A stretch of 8,515 bases of DNA from Planctomycetaceae bacterium (GTDB lineage: Bacteria > Planctomycetota > Planctomycetia > Planctomycetales > Planctomycetaceae), in assembly GCA_020426065.1 (NCBI GenBank), contig JAGQQT010000153.1, positions 1 through 8,515 of the forward strand, written 5' to 3'. Within the stretch, counting starts at the first letter, position 1. Every line of letters starts with the position of its first letter. The notes below the pieces were generated by a model, which searched no databases, was not told where the DNA came from, and saw only the letters and a list, made by a program, of their open reading frames with translations. Both the position numbers and the translations under genes were made by a program. Of this stretch, positions 1-6,356 are shown piece after piece.

Positions 1-2
1 GC

Positions 3-254
3 TTCTTCACGGATCGACTGAAATCGAACAACATCGAGATCAGCATGGATGGCAAAGGCCGCGCTTTGGACAACGTGTTCATCGAACGTCTGTGGCGATC
101 GCTGAAGTACGAGGACATTTATCTGAAGAGTTACGAAACTGGAGCCGATTGTTACAGAGGGCTGAAAGACTATTTCAAATTCTACAGTCACGAACGACCG
201 CATCAGGGACTGGACTACCGCACCCCATGGGAAGTCCACAACAGCCTCAACTGA
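3..254 (+). CDS. IS3-family transposase (OrfB, rve integrase core), C-terminal part
   Basis: This is the last 83 residues of a DDE transposase; the 5' part is beyond the window edge. The frame is open from base 3. The conserved block SMDGKGRALDNVFIERLWRS followed by LKYEDIYL is the region that carries the catalytic glutamate of IS3-family rve domains, here the E of FIERLWRSLKYE. The run HERPHQGLDYRTPWEVH near the C-terminus is the usual end of these proteins. It would catalyse cut-and-copy transposition of the element together with an upstream OrfA product not seen here. The ATG at 45 is internal and is not the true start. The C-terminal end looks intact, so the element may still be active if its left half is intact. 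Confidence 0.9.
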   Translation, partial: FFTDRLKSNNIEISMDGKGRALDNVFIERLWRSLKYEDIYLKSYETGADCYRGLKDYFKFYSHERPHQGLDYRTPWEVHNSLN

Positions 255-300
255 CCACCATCGTCGCCCCCGCGAATCCACCTAACGATTCAGCCAAAGT

Positions 301-325
301 GGTCCGATAACCGGGGTCCACTTCA
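301..325 (-). repeat. Putative right terminal inverted repeat of the IS3 element
   Basis: Read from the outside inward (minus strand), the sequence starts TGAAGTGGACCCCGGTTATC. It sits just downstream of the transposase stop and directly before the interrupted gene. The 5'-TG tip fits the family rule. The matching left repeat is not in the window, so this rests on position and tip only. Confidence 0.55.
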
Positions 326-712
326 GGGTTCCGCGAAGCTGCGGATGAAATTGGTGAAGGACTGCTCGCCGACAAGTTTCGTACCATTGCAGATCAGCGT
401 GCCCAGAACGCACGCGAACTGAAATCTTACGTAGAGTTCAATGGCGAACAGGCCGACACAGAAGGTTCATATCTGGCAGCAATGCACCGCTGTTGGATGA
501 AATGTCGCGAACACTTCAGTACAAACGATACTTATGCGATTGTGGCTGAAGCAGAGCGTGGAGAAGACTATATCAAGGCGGCTTACGAGGATGCTTTGAA
601 AGATCATCCTGGTTCTGCCATGAGCGATATTCTTCATAATCAGCATGCTGCTGTGAAAATGGATCACGACATGATTCGTGATTTGCAGGATAACATGAAA
701 CAGTGCCATTGA
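326..712 (+). pseudogene. DUF2383 (PA2169-type) four-helix-bundle protein, 5' end lost to IS3 insertion
   Basis: From base 326 a frame of 128 codons reads GFREAADEIGEGLLADKF..., then ADQRAQNARELKSYV, GSYLAAMHRCWM, AEAERGEDYIKAAYEDAL and VKMDHDMIRDLQD. This is the order of helices and motifs of the DUF2383/PA2169 ferritin-like family, whose function is unknown and which is often stress or stationary-phase associated. Family members are about 145-150 residues, so roughly 20 N-terminal residues (most of helix 1) are missing. Upstream in frame lies a stop at 308-310 inside the IS, with no plausible start or ribosome site between. The first in-frame ATG (482) would remove about half the bundle. 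I therefore call it a broken gene. A short read-through product from an IS promoter cannot be excluded. Confidence 0.8.
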
Positions 713-747
713 TCTGACCTTTTGTCAGCCACTGTTTCCTTATTTTT

Positions 748-784
748 AAACGGGTTATCCAGTTACTGGTTAACCCGTTTTTTT
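748..784 (+). terminator. Strong rho-independent terminator after the DUF2383 remnant
   Basis: A perfect 10-bp stem, AAACGGGTTA (748-757) with TAACCCGTTT (771-780), is extended inside by CCAG/CTGG around a 3-base loop. A run of seven T follows (778-784). It starts 36 bp after the stop codon at 710-712, so it was the terminator of the interrupted gene. Confidence 0.9.
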
Positions 785-1097
785 ATATTTGTATACTGTG
801 GTTTATTGAGAGCGGATCACAGTCCTGGAACATTTGGTCCGAGTGATCAGCCAGCAGTCTCTGCCCGTTTATTTTGGAGTGGCAAGACACAGGTGTTCTT
901 GTGGTAACCGTCTGGTGATGAAATCCTTCAGAGCGATGGTCGTGGATTATAAGGTCGGCAACTAGCCTGCAGGGAAACATGGCAGAAGTGCCTGGAAGAA
1001 TCTGTCAACAACAGGGGCAAAAGCCTGTTGCCTTTGCAATATGGATGATTCGAAGCTTAATGCGTCTTAAAGGAAAGTAGAAGCATTTGAATCCGTT
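785..1097. other. Intergenic region between two converging genes, no gene seen
   Basis: About 310 bp lie between the DUF2383 terminator and the end of the sensor kinase gene. Short frames exist on both strands, but none has a recognisable family, a ribosome site or plausible composition. A small imperfect hairpin lies at 883-901 (CAAGACA with TGTTCTTG, one bulge) without a T-run. No known RNA gene or repeat was recognised. Confidence 0.6.
1007..1030 (-). terminator. Possible weak terminator of the sensor kinase operon
   Basis: A 7-bp stem CAACAGG (1009-1015) and CCTGTTG (1024-1030) with an 8-base loop lies about 68 bp beyond the kinase stop on the minus strand. Only a broken T-run follows (TTGTTGACAG), so termination here may need Rho or lie elsewhere. 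Confidence 0.3.
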
Positions 1098-3851
1098 TTA
1101 ACCAGCCTGTTGTTCTGCAAACTGGTCTAAAGCTCGATCCAGTTGCATCAGCTGGAGTTCAAAAATCTGAGATTCGTTCTGAATGGATTCGAAATTCGAT
1201 ACCGTGCAATATTCTTCCCAACGCACGATCGTCTGGTAGGCTGGCCAATTCAGTCCAAAGTTTCCTACCAGGCCTTTTATGGAATGCAGGGCAAGCTTGA
1301 GTTCCTGCTGTTTCTCTCCCTGCAGGTGACGGATAATCTCCTCAAATCGTTGCTGATAATCTTCCTGGTACATCTTCCCCAGGTCGATCAGCAATTCCTG
1401 ATTGCCTCCCATACGTTTGAGGGCATCATCAAACAGGCTCCCCTGTGTTGTCAAATTCATGGAGTGATTGTCCATCTGCTTTTCTTTTGTCTGGGGAGTA
1501 CGCTCAGAGAGAGAACTGTTTGCCAGTTTTTCCACACGATCGAGGAGTTCAGCGGCATTCAGTGGTTTAGTCAGGTAATCATTTGCCCCGGTTTTCATAG
1601 CGCGTTCGCGATCTGAGTTTAACGCATGAGCAGTGACAGCGATAATGGGTATTTTGGCATGGTGTGGATCTTCCAGTTTTCGAATAAATTCTATCGCCTG
1701 AAATCCATCCATCGTGGGCATCTGCAGATCCATCAGCACGACGTCATAATGATTCGTCAGGATACGATTTACCGCTTCCCGACCATTGCTGGTCAGGTCA
1801 ATGATGTGCCCCCGACGTTTCAAAATCTGCTCGATAACTTTCTGGTTGGCCTGGGTATCTTCTGCCACCAGAATCTTCAGTGAAAGATCCTTGTTTTTCA
1901 CGATGCGTGGCGGAGATGGGACCTGGAGTGATTCCTGTCCATGGATGCAGGTCACGAGGGCATCAAACAGAGAGGAACGTGATGTTGGTTTTGGCAATAA
2001 GGCAGCCAGATTGGCCTGGTTGACTTCATCTTCATATAAATGACGATCTGTGCTGGAGATCATCATTACGCAATGCTCTGGAGCGATCTGGTCCTGCTCG
2101 GCCTGTTTCAACAACTCAAACCCGTTCATCTCTGGCATCAGGGCATCAATCAGCATTACAGAATATCGTTTTCCTGCCTTTTCGGATTCTCTCAGTTTCT
2201 CCAGGGCAACTCTGGCCGAGGTAGCTGTTTCCACTTCAGCGCCCCAGTTACACAGCATCTCCTCAGTGACCTGCAGTTGGGTGTTGTTGTCATCAACAAT
2301 CAGAATTCTCTGAGTATCAAAGTTGTGCAGGTGGAGAGAACTCTTGCCAGTATTGATCAGGTCGTCCAATTTGAGAGTGAGAAAAACGGAAAACTCGCTG
2401 CCGCATCCTGGAGTACTGGTCAGTTCAATCCTGCCATCCATTCGATGAATGATTTCCTGGCAGATAGCCAGTCCCAGACCGGTTCCACCGTACTGACGGG
2501 TATAAGAGGAGTCTGCCTGGGAAAACGGCTCAAAGATGACCTTCTGATCTTCTGGGGAAATCCCCACACCTGTGTCACGAACGTGAATAACGATGCCAGC
2601 CAGGCACGGATCATCCATCGGGGTTGAGGACACCTTGACGAAGATTTCACCCGATTCGGTAAATTTGATCGCATTGGCAATCAGGTTAACCAGCACCTGT
2701 CTCAGCCGTGATTTGTCCCCCACAATATATTTGGGGACATCCCGATCGATGTGTTCAATCAACTCCAGTCCGCGTTCATGGGCACGATGGCTGAGTGTTT
2801 TAACAGTCTGGTCGATCAGCTCATGCAGGTGAAAAGGTTCGGGGTGTAATTCGAACACTCCCGATTCGATCTTGGAGAAATCCAGTACCTGATTGATCAA
2901 AGACAGCAGAGACTCTGCTGATTCCAGGGATGTGAGCAGATAATCCTCAACTGTGGCAGATTGAGTTTCGTCAATCGCCAGTTCTGTCATGCCGATGATT
3001 CCATTGAGGGGAGTACGCAACTCATGGCTGACATTGGCCAGGAAATCGTTCTTCGCCTGGCTGGCAGCCAGTGCAGTTTTCACGGCGTCCTCCAGTTCCG
3101 TTCGAATCCGATGACTCTCCGTATTATCCAGAATGAAGGCGATCATCTCCTCGGGAGTTTCCGAGAGAGCGGCACCCATTAACAGATGTTTTTGTTCCCC
3201 ATCACTGTTATGAATGATTTTCTCATAGAGAGTTGTCCGACCGCTTTTTTTCAACTCCTGAACAGCCAGTTGATCCCGTTCGTGATGTTCAGGGATTGTG
3301 ATCGCCTGCCAGTTTAGCTTGCCCTGACGGACATGATCCAGATCGCAGCCTACCAGTTCGAGGAATGCATCATTCGCGTCAATGACGGTGCCATCCAGCC
3401 TCGCCATCATGAAGCCAATGATGTTTGAATCGATCAGTGTGCGAAATGTGGATTGCCATGCATTGAGCTTTTCATGGGCATCGGAAGCCTGTTTGTAAAA
3501 GCGATTTGCAGAAGAACGGGAGCGCTGCAGCTTGCCCACAATGGTACAGGCCAGACTCCCTTCCAGCAGAAAGACCAGCAGATGCCACAAGGGGCGGTAA
3601 TCTGAACTTTCCAGCATACGCTGAAATGGCAGGTAATACACAAGCACTGTTAGAGAGGAGGCTGCCAGGGCACTGATACCGGCAACATATCCTCCAAACC
3701 AGGCAGAAATCAGAATTGCAGCCGGGAACATCAGGAATGGGACATCCTGCTGTTCAACACCAAAGTCTACCAGTTCTTTTACAGCCAGTGTCGCCAGAGT
3801 GGCGACCAGGCCCATGATGATCTGTTGCAAAGTTTTGTTCATGGTCCGCAT
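1098..3851 (-). CDS. Membrane hybrid sensor histidine kinase with PAS, two receivers and HPt (BarA/ArcB-like layout)
   Basis: A 917-residue phosphorelay kinase. Residues about 10-108 form four hydrophobic segments resembling the DUF4118/KdpD-type membrane region ([25 protein letters not shown], given here only as a family resemblance). A PAS domain spans about 133-245. HisKA carries the phospho-acceptor H276 in [18 protein letters not shown]. The ATPase domain has an N-box (N389, N393), G1 DTGVG at 426-430, FEPF at 440-443 and G2 GGTGLGL at 455-461. Receiver 1 has D520/D521, acceptor D569 and K621. Receiver 2 has E664/D665, acceptor D708, T740 and K762. The C-terminal HPt domain has H856 in HSIKG. 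All key residues are present, so a His-Asp-His-Asp relay is expected, probably ending on the NtrC-type regulator encoded 44 bp upstream in the same operon. The ligand is unknown. The start could also be the fourth codon (M4); neither start has a strong ribosome site. Confidence 0.93.
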   Translation of the reverse strand: MRTMNKTLQQIIMGLVATLATLAVKELVDFGVEQQDVPFLMFPAAILISAWFGGYVAGISALAASSLTVLVYYLPFQRMLESSDYRPLWHLLVFLLEGSLACTIVGKLQRSRSSANRFYKQASDAHEKLNAWQSTFRTLIDSNIIGFMMARLDGTVIDANDAFLELVGCDLDHVRQGKLNWQAITIPEHHERDQLAVQELKKSGRTTLYEKIIHNSDGEQKHLLMGAALSETPEEMIAFILDNTESHRIRTELEDAVKTALAASQAKNDFLANVSHELRTPLNGIIGMTELAIDETQSATVEDYLLTSLESAESLLSLINQVLDFSKIESGVFELHPEPFHLHELIDQTVKTLSHRAHERGLELIEHIDRDVPKYIVGDKSRLRQVLVNLIANAIKFTESGEIFVKVSSTPMDDPCLAGIVIHVRDTGVGISPEDQKVIFEPFSQADSSYTRQYGGTGLGLAICQEIIHRMDGRIELTSTPGCGSEFSVFLTLKLDDLINTGKSSLHLHNFDTQRILIVDDNNTQLQVTEEMLCNWGAEVETATSARVALEKLRESEKAGKRYSVMLIDALMPEMNGFELLKQAEQDQIAPEHCVMMISSTDRHLYEDEVNQANLAALLPKPTSRSSLFDALVTCIHGQESLQVPSPPRIVKNKDLSLKILVAEDTQANQKVIEQILKRRGHIIDLTSNGREAVNRILTNHYDVVLMDLQMPTMDGFQAIEFIRKLEDPHHAKIPIIAVTAHALNSDRERAMKTGANDYLTKPLNAAELLDRVEKLANSSLSERTPQTKEKQMDNHSMNLTTQGSLFDDALKRMGGNQELLIDLGKMYQEDYQQRFEEIIRHLQGEKQQELKLALHSIKGLVGNFGLNWPAYQTIVRWEEYCTVSNFESIQNESQIFELQLMQLDRALDQFAEQQAG

Positions 3852-3893
3852 CTGGTCAGGTCCCGCTCAGTCCGTAGTCGTCATGTTGACCAG
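3852..3893 (-). other. Inverted repeat in the regulator-kinase gap, ending at the kinase start codon
   Basis: Arms CTGGTCA (3852-3858) and TGACCAG (3887-3893) flank 28 bases. In the transcript the second arm abuts the kinase AUG, and the only purine-rich stretch (GAGCGGGA) sits in the loop. It could tune translation of the kinase relative to the regulator, or be chance. Confidence 0.3.
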
Positions 3894-3895
3894 TT

Positions 3896-5353
3896 CTAGT
3901 CATCTACACTGATGTTTTTGTCGACACGGATCCCAAAAGTGGCAATTCGGTCTCGGATTTTGCCTCGCGTAATCCCCAGAATCTCCGAAGCTCGTGACTG
4001 GTTTCCATTGGTGTACTGCAGGACCCGGGTGATCAGCAGCTTTTCCATTTCCTCCAGCGTTTCTGCATACAGATCCTTACTGTCTTCATCCAGTCGCTGT
4101 TCGATGAAGGACAGCAGTTGAAAGTTCTGCTGTTCGTTTCCGGGTGTCGATGGGACCTTCTGAACAGGAGTAGACTCTTCTTCCGTGTGCAATTCCGGAG
4201 GAAGACATTGCGGAATGATCACGGTGCCGGTTGTGTTTAGTAATGTGCGGCGGATAACACTTTGCAGCTCACGGACATTGCCAGGCCAGTGATACTTTTT
4301 CAGGATCTCCAGAGCCTGGGGAGAAATACCCTCGACGTCGGATCGTCCCATTTCCTGACATGCTCTGGTTAGAAAGTATTCGATCAGCTGAATCAGGTCT
4401 TCTCCCCGCTGATTGAGCGGGGGGAGATTGATCGTGATACCATTCAGTCTGTAATACAGATCCGCTCTGAATGTACCCTCCTCGACCATTGATTCCAGAT
4501 CACGATTGGTCGCGGCAATGATGCGAACATCGGTTTCGATGGTTTCATTTCCGCCGACTCTCTCAAATCGCTGTTCCTGGAGGAGTCTGAGAACTTTTCC
4601 CTGAACGAGGGGAGTCATGTCTCCGATTTCATCCAGGAAAATCGTACCTCCATTACATTGCTCAAACTTACCGATGCGGCGTTTCTCGGCACCCGTAAAC
4701 GCTCCTTTTTCATGACCGAACAGCTCGCTTTCCAGCAGCTGATCGGGAATCGCGGCACAATTGACTGCCAGAAAGCTTTCCTCAATACGATCAGAATGAT
4801 TGTAAAGCGCCCTTGCCACCAGTTCTTTACCGCAACCACTTTCTCCACGTATCAGCACGGTGACCTTCTGGCGGGCAGCACGTCCGATCTGCTTGAAGAC
4901 TTCGAGCATGGCCGGGCTGCGGCCAATGAATTGATCTCCCAGGTGGACATCCATTTCCTGGGTGGGAATCGCGACGGGTACACTCATCAGCTTGTGAGAT
5001 TCTACGGCCTGCTCAACAAGGTCTTTTAGTTGCGGTAGGTCCAGAGGCTTGGTGACGTATTCATACGCTCCCAACTGCATCGCTTCGATGGCGATCGAGC
5101 TTTCCGCAGCGGCGGTGATGAAAATAATCGGGATCCGCCGATCGATTTCACGAATTCTTTCAAACAGATCCAGACCGGAAACATGAGGCAGATTGACGTC
5201 GAGGAGAATCACATCTGGTTTCTGATCAAGCACAAGTTGTAATCCGCTCTGGCTGTCACCTGCTTCGAAGCAGGTAACCTGATCTCCGCTCAAAAAACGA
5301 CTGATCTGATGACGGATGACGCGATCATCATCTATAACAAGAACTTTGCTCAT
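3896..5353 (-). CDS. NtrC-family sigma-54 response regulator (REC, AAA+, Fis-type HTH)
   Basis: From ATG 5353 the product is 485 residues. The receiver domain (about 3-115) opens MSKVLVIDDD, with acidic residues D8-D10, acceptor D52, T80 and K102. The AAA+ domain starts near 143 (FIGRSPAM), with Walker A GESGCGKE (170-177), the sigma-54 contact loop GAFTGA (217-222), Walker B FLDEIGD (239-245) and WPGNVREL (356-363). The C-terminal HTH_8 lies at 450-475 (GNQSRASEILGITRGKI). The intact GAFTGA loop means it should activate sigma-54 polymerase when phosphorylated. It is the first gene of an operon with the hybrid kinase, its likely partner. The frame stays open upstream to 5545, but that part is not domain-like and runs up to a terminator. 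An ATG at 5467 with AGGAAAAG 8 bases before it would add 38 residues and is the main alternative start. The chosen start matches the family but lacks a clear ribosome site. Confidence 0.9.
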   Translation of the reverse strand: MSKVLVIDDDRVIRHQISRFLSGDQVTCFEAGDSQSGLQLVLDQKPDVILLDVNLPHVSGLDLFERIREIDRRIPIIFITAAAESSIAIEAMQLGAYEYVTKPLDLPQLKDLVEQAVESHKLMSVPVAIPTQEMDVHLGDQFIGRSPAMLEVFKQIGRAARQKVTVLIRGESGCGKELVARALYNHSDRIEESFLAVNCAAIPDQLLESELFGHEKGAFTGAEKRRIGKFEQCNGGTIFLDEIGDMTPLVQGKVLRLLQEQRFERVGGNETIETDVRIIAATNRDLESMVEEGTFRADLYYRLNGITINLPPLNQRGEDLIQLIEYFLTRACQEMGRSDVEGISPQALEILKKYHWPGNVRELQSVIRRTLLNTTGTVIIPQCLPPELHTEEESTPVQKVPSTPGNEQQNFQLLSFIEQRLDEDSKDLYAETLEEMEKLLITRVLQYTNGNQSRASEILGITRGKIRDRIATFGIRVDKNISVDD

Positions 5354-5390
5354 GGATTGCTTGCTGTTTGGAGTGGTGTTGACAGAGGGA

Positions 5391-5419
5391 GTATGACCCT
5401 TGCAGGATTCAATCGTCAA
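5391..5419 (-). promoter_or_regulatory. Weak candidate sigma-70 promoter for the regulator-kinase operon
   Basis: On the minus strand TTGACG (5419-5414) is followed after 17 bp by TCATAC (5396-5391), 38 bp before the ATG at 5353. The -35 is good, the -10 is poor (2 of 6). If it is real, the start at 5353 is favoured over 5467. No -24/-12 element was found here. Confidence 0.25.
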
Positions 5420-5536
5420 TTGGGGGCTATGATATGACTGTTGAGGTGGGGCGGCAAATGTGATCATGCTATGAACTTTTCCTGAGTGGAAATGTTTTAC
5501 AGAAGATGAATCTGAAATGATGTGGCAGGATTCAAT
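5402..5536. repeat. 12-bp direct repeat upstream of the NtrC-type regulator
   Basis: GCAGGATTCAAT occurs at 5402-5413 and again at 5525-5536, 123 bp apart, in a region that otherwise looks non-coding. The copies are in the same frame of the possible N-terminal extension (both encode IESC on the minus strand). They could be paired protein-binding sites; the spacing is also a multiple of three. Confidence 0.45.
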
Positions 5537-5552
5537 TACGAACAAAACATGT

Positions 5553-5587
5553 AAAAAGTCCCGGCATCATCAAAGACGACGGGACTT
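5553..5587 (-). terminator. Rho-independent terminator of the DUF1328-yqaE operon
   Basis: An 8-bp stem AAGTCCCG (5556-5563) with CGGGACTT (5580-5587) and a 16-base partly pairable loop is followed on the minus strand by TTTTT (5557-5553). It lies 13 bp past the yqaE stop and insulates the regulator operon from the small-protein operon. Confidence 0.85.
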
Positions 5588-5599
5588 GAATTCGTTCGA

Positions 5600-5791
5600 T
5601 TATTTGCGGGCGATAATGTAGACCGCATGAATCACTCCCGGGAAATAACCCAAAAGTGTCAGGACGATGTTCAGCCAGAAATGCAGCCCCAGTCCAACTT
5701 CGAAGAAGACACCGACAGGAGGTAGCAAAACGGAAAACATCACCTTGATGAAATCCCCAAGAGTTGAATCACGTTGAGTTGTCATGGACAT
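5600..5791 (-). CDS. yqaE: YqaE/Pmp3-family small membrane protein
   Basis: A 63-residue protein of the Pmp3/UPF0057 family, small hydrophobic proteins of the cytoplasmic membrane linked to salt, osmotic and envelope stress in bacteria, yeast and plants. The family signature is plain: LPPVGVFFEVGLGLHFWLNI followed by LLTLLGYFPGVIHAVYII-type residues. The two membrane segments are at about 15-33 and 38-60. The N-terminus is about ten residues longer than usual. The start at 5791 is set by AAAGGAG (5805-5799) 7 bases upstream; a second ATG two codons in (M3) is less likely. It lies 86 bp downstream of the DUF1328 gene on the same strand with the same ribosome site, and before a terminator, so the two are probably co-transcribed from the sigma-54 promoter at 6100-6116. 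The molecular role is unknown; membrane-potential or lipid effects have been proposed for the family. Confidence 0.92.
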   Translation of the reverse strand: MSMTTQRDSTLGDFIKVMFSVLLPPVGVFFEVGLGLHFWLNIVLTLLGYFPGVIHAVYIIARK

Positions 5792-5877
5792 ATCAGTTCT
5801 CCTTTGGATGCATTAATGAATTTCAGTTTTCAAGTGGATCAGTGGGATCCATTAATTCGGAATTCTGTTTCTAATAA

Positions 5878-6042
5878 TCAGACTTCGACTCTGCGTCCAA
5901 ACAGCAGGCTGATGACAAACAGCACCAGAAAGACGACAAACAGCATGCGGGCAATTGCCAGGGATGTTCCTGCCACCAAACCAAAGCCCAGTAGTCCTGC
6001 GATCAGGGCGATAATCAGGAAAGTTAAAGACCAGTTCAGCAT
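5878..6042 (-). CDS. ytjA: DUF1328 (YtjA/UPF0391) small membrane protein
   Basis: A 54-residue protein starting [20 protein letters not shown]. This opening, the central [15 protein letters not shown] and the closing [16 protein letters not shown] match the DUF1328 family, whose usual length is 50-60 residues. The two membrane helices are at about 5-22 and 30-48, with a positive tail (RR) that probably faces the cytoplasm. The function is unknown; members are often found with stress genes. A longer frame exists upstream to 6099, but the start at 6042 is chosen because the family begins MLNW and AAAGGAG lies 6 bases before it. It is the first gene of an operon with yqaE, with a leader of about 47 nt if transcription starts near 6089. 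Confidence 0.92.
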   Translation of the reverse strand: MLNWSLTFLIIALIAGLLGFGLVAGTSLAIARMLFVVFLVLFVISLLFGRRVEV

Positions 6043-6048
6043 GATCTG

Positions 6049-6055
6049 CTCCTTT
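6049..6055 (-). promoter_or_regulatory. Ribosome binding site fixing the DUF1328 start
   Basis: AAAGGAG 6 bases upstream of ATG 6042. It excludes the longer frame. The same heptamer precedes yqaE at 5799-5805. Confidence 0.85.
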
Positions 6056-6099
6056 GTTTTTGTTACTAATGAAAGCTCCTCGTGTTGTTTGGATGACAT

Positions 6100-6116
6100 C
6101 GCATTTACCGTGCCAA
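6100..6116 (-). promoter_or_regulatory. Sigma-54 (-24/-12) promoter of the DUF1328-yqaE operon
   Basis: The minus strand reads TTGGCACGGTAAATGCG, against the consensus YTGGCACG-N4-TTGCW. The -24 block is perfect. The -12 block keeps the key GC at the exact spacing (ATGC for TTGC). Transcription should start near 6089, 47 nt before the DUF1328 ATG. Two EBP genes in this window supply possible activators, and a tandem palindrome lies at the right distance upstream. Confidence 0.78.
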
Positions 6117-6162
6117 ATCATTTTCCGCTGGTTTTTCAGGGATTTTGCCTGATTTGTCGTGA

Positions 6163-6189
6163 AAAACTGATCGATGAGCGATCAGTTTT
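6163..6189. promoter_or_regulatory. Perfect palindrome, candidate enhancer site 1
   Basis: Arms AAAACTGATCG (6163-6173) and CGATCAGTTTT (6179-6189) are perfect 11-bp inverted repeats around ATGAG. The centre is at 6176, about 87 bp upstream of the predicted sigma-54 start site. The core TGATCG-N5-CGATCA has the 6-5-6 geometry of NtrC-class sites (TGCACC-N5-GGTGCA). A hairpin for termination is unlikely: it lies at no gene end. Confidence 0.65.
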
Positions 6190-6193
6190 GTCA

Positions 6194-6218
6194 TAATTGG
6201 TCGGTCAGCGATCAATTA
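6194..6218. promoter_or_regulatory. Second copy of the palindrome, candidate enhancer site 2
   Basis: ATTGGTCG (6196-6203) and CGATCAAT (6209-6216) around GTCAG form the same motif with one mismatch; outer T/A bases extend it. The centre at 6206 is 30 bp, about three helical turns, from site 1, so both would face the same side of the helix and could bind two EBP dimers. It also lies about 150 bp upstream of the divergent PAS-EBP gene and could serve autoregulation. Confidence 0.62.
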
Positions 6219-6285
6219 CCGCCAGCAGAATCAGGCTGAATTGTGATGAAATCATCTCTGCAGATGTCCAGACCAACTGAGTTCC

Positions 6286-6314
6286 TTGTCAATTGATTCA
6301 AGATGCAAAAGAAT
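6286..6314 (+). promoter_or_regulatory. Candidate sigma-70 promoter of the PAS-EBP gene
   Basis: TTGTCA (6286-6291) and AAGAAT (6309-6314) are separated by 17 bp, matching 5 of 6 and 4 of 6 consensus bases. The leader to ATG 6357 would be about 36 nt. Constitutive low expression would suit a sensor-activator. Confidence 0.45.
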
Positions 6315-6356
6315 TAAAAGAGTTAACGAATTGACTGTGCCAAGAATTTTCAGACC

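Larger units (their letters stand above)
1..325 (+). mobile_element. 3' part of an IS3-family insertion sequence, left part outside window
   Basis: The segment holds the end of an IS3-type transposase gene followed by about 70 bp of non-coding DNA that ends in CCACTTCA. Read inward from the right, the end begins TGAAGTGGACCCCGG, and IS3-family elements usually carry TG...CA tips. Position 325 is chosen as the boundary because the reading frame of an unrelated protein family (DUF2383) becomes recognisable at exactly 326. The left end, its inverted repeat and the target duplication lie outside the window, so the boundary is inferred to within a few bases. Confidence 0.8.

Noticed and set aside
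722..907. Plus-strand 61-codon frame
   Set aside because: It runs through the intrinsic terminator stem and has no recognisable sequence.
783..980. Minus-strand 65-codon frame in the gap after the terminator
   Set aside because: No family resemblance or ribosome site, rich in His/Ser with no structure, and its end overlaps the terminator T-run.
1143..2832. Several plus-strand frames of 79-195 codons opposite the kinase gene
   Set aside because: They are antisense to conserved receiver, ATPase and HPt domains and have no family features.
6043..6099. Longer N-terminus for the DUF1328 protein
   Set aside because: The family begins MLNW and a strong AAAGGAG site fixes the start at 6042; the extra codons lie in the leader of the predicted sigma-54 transcript.
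6163..6189. Reading the 27-bp palindrome as an intrinsic terminator
   Set aside because: It has short T-runs on both sides, but no gene ends nearby and a second copy of the core lies 30 bp away, which fits an operator pair better.
6328..6343. Second TGGCAC box on the minus strand with N5-ATTC, before the DUF1328 operon
   Set aside because: The -12 block has TC where GC is nearly invariant, and a transcript would run through the palindromes. Probably chance; the element at 6100-6116 is far better.
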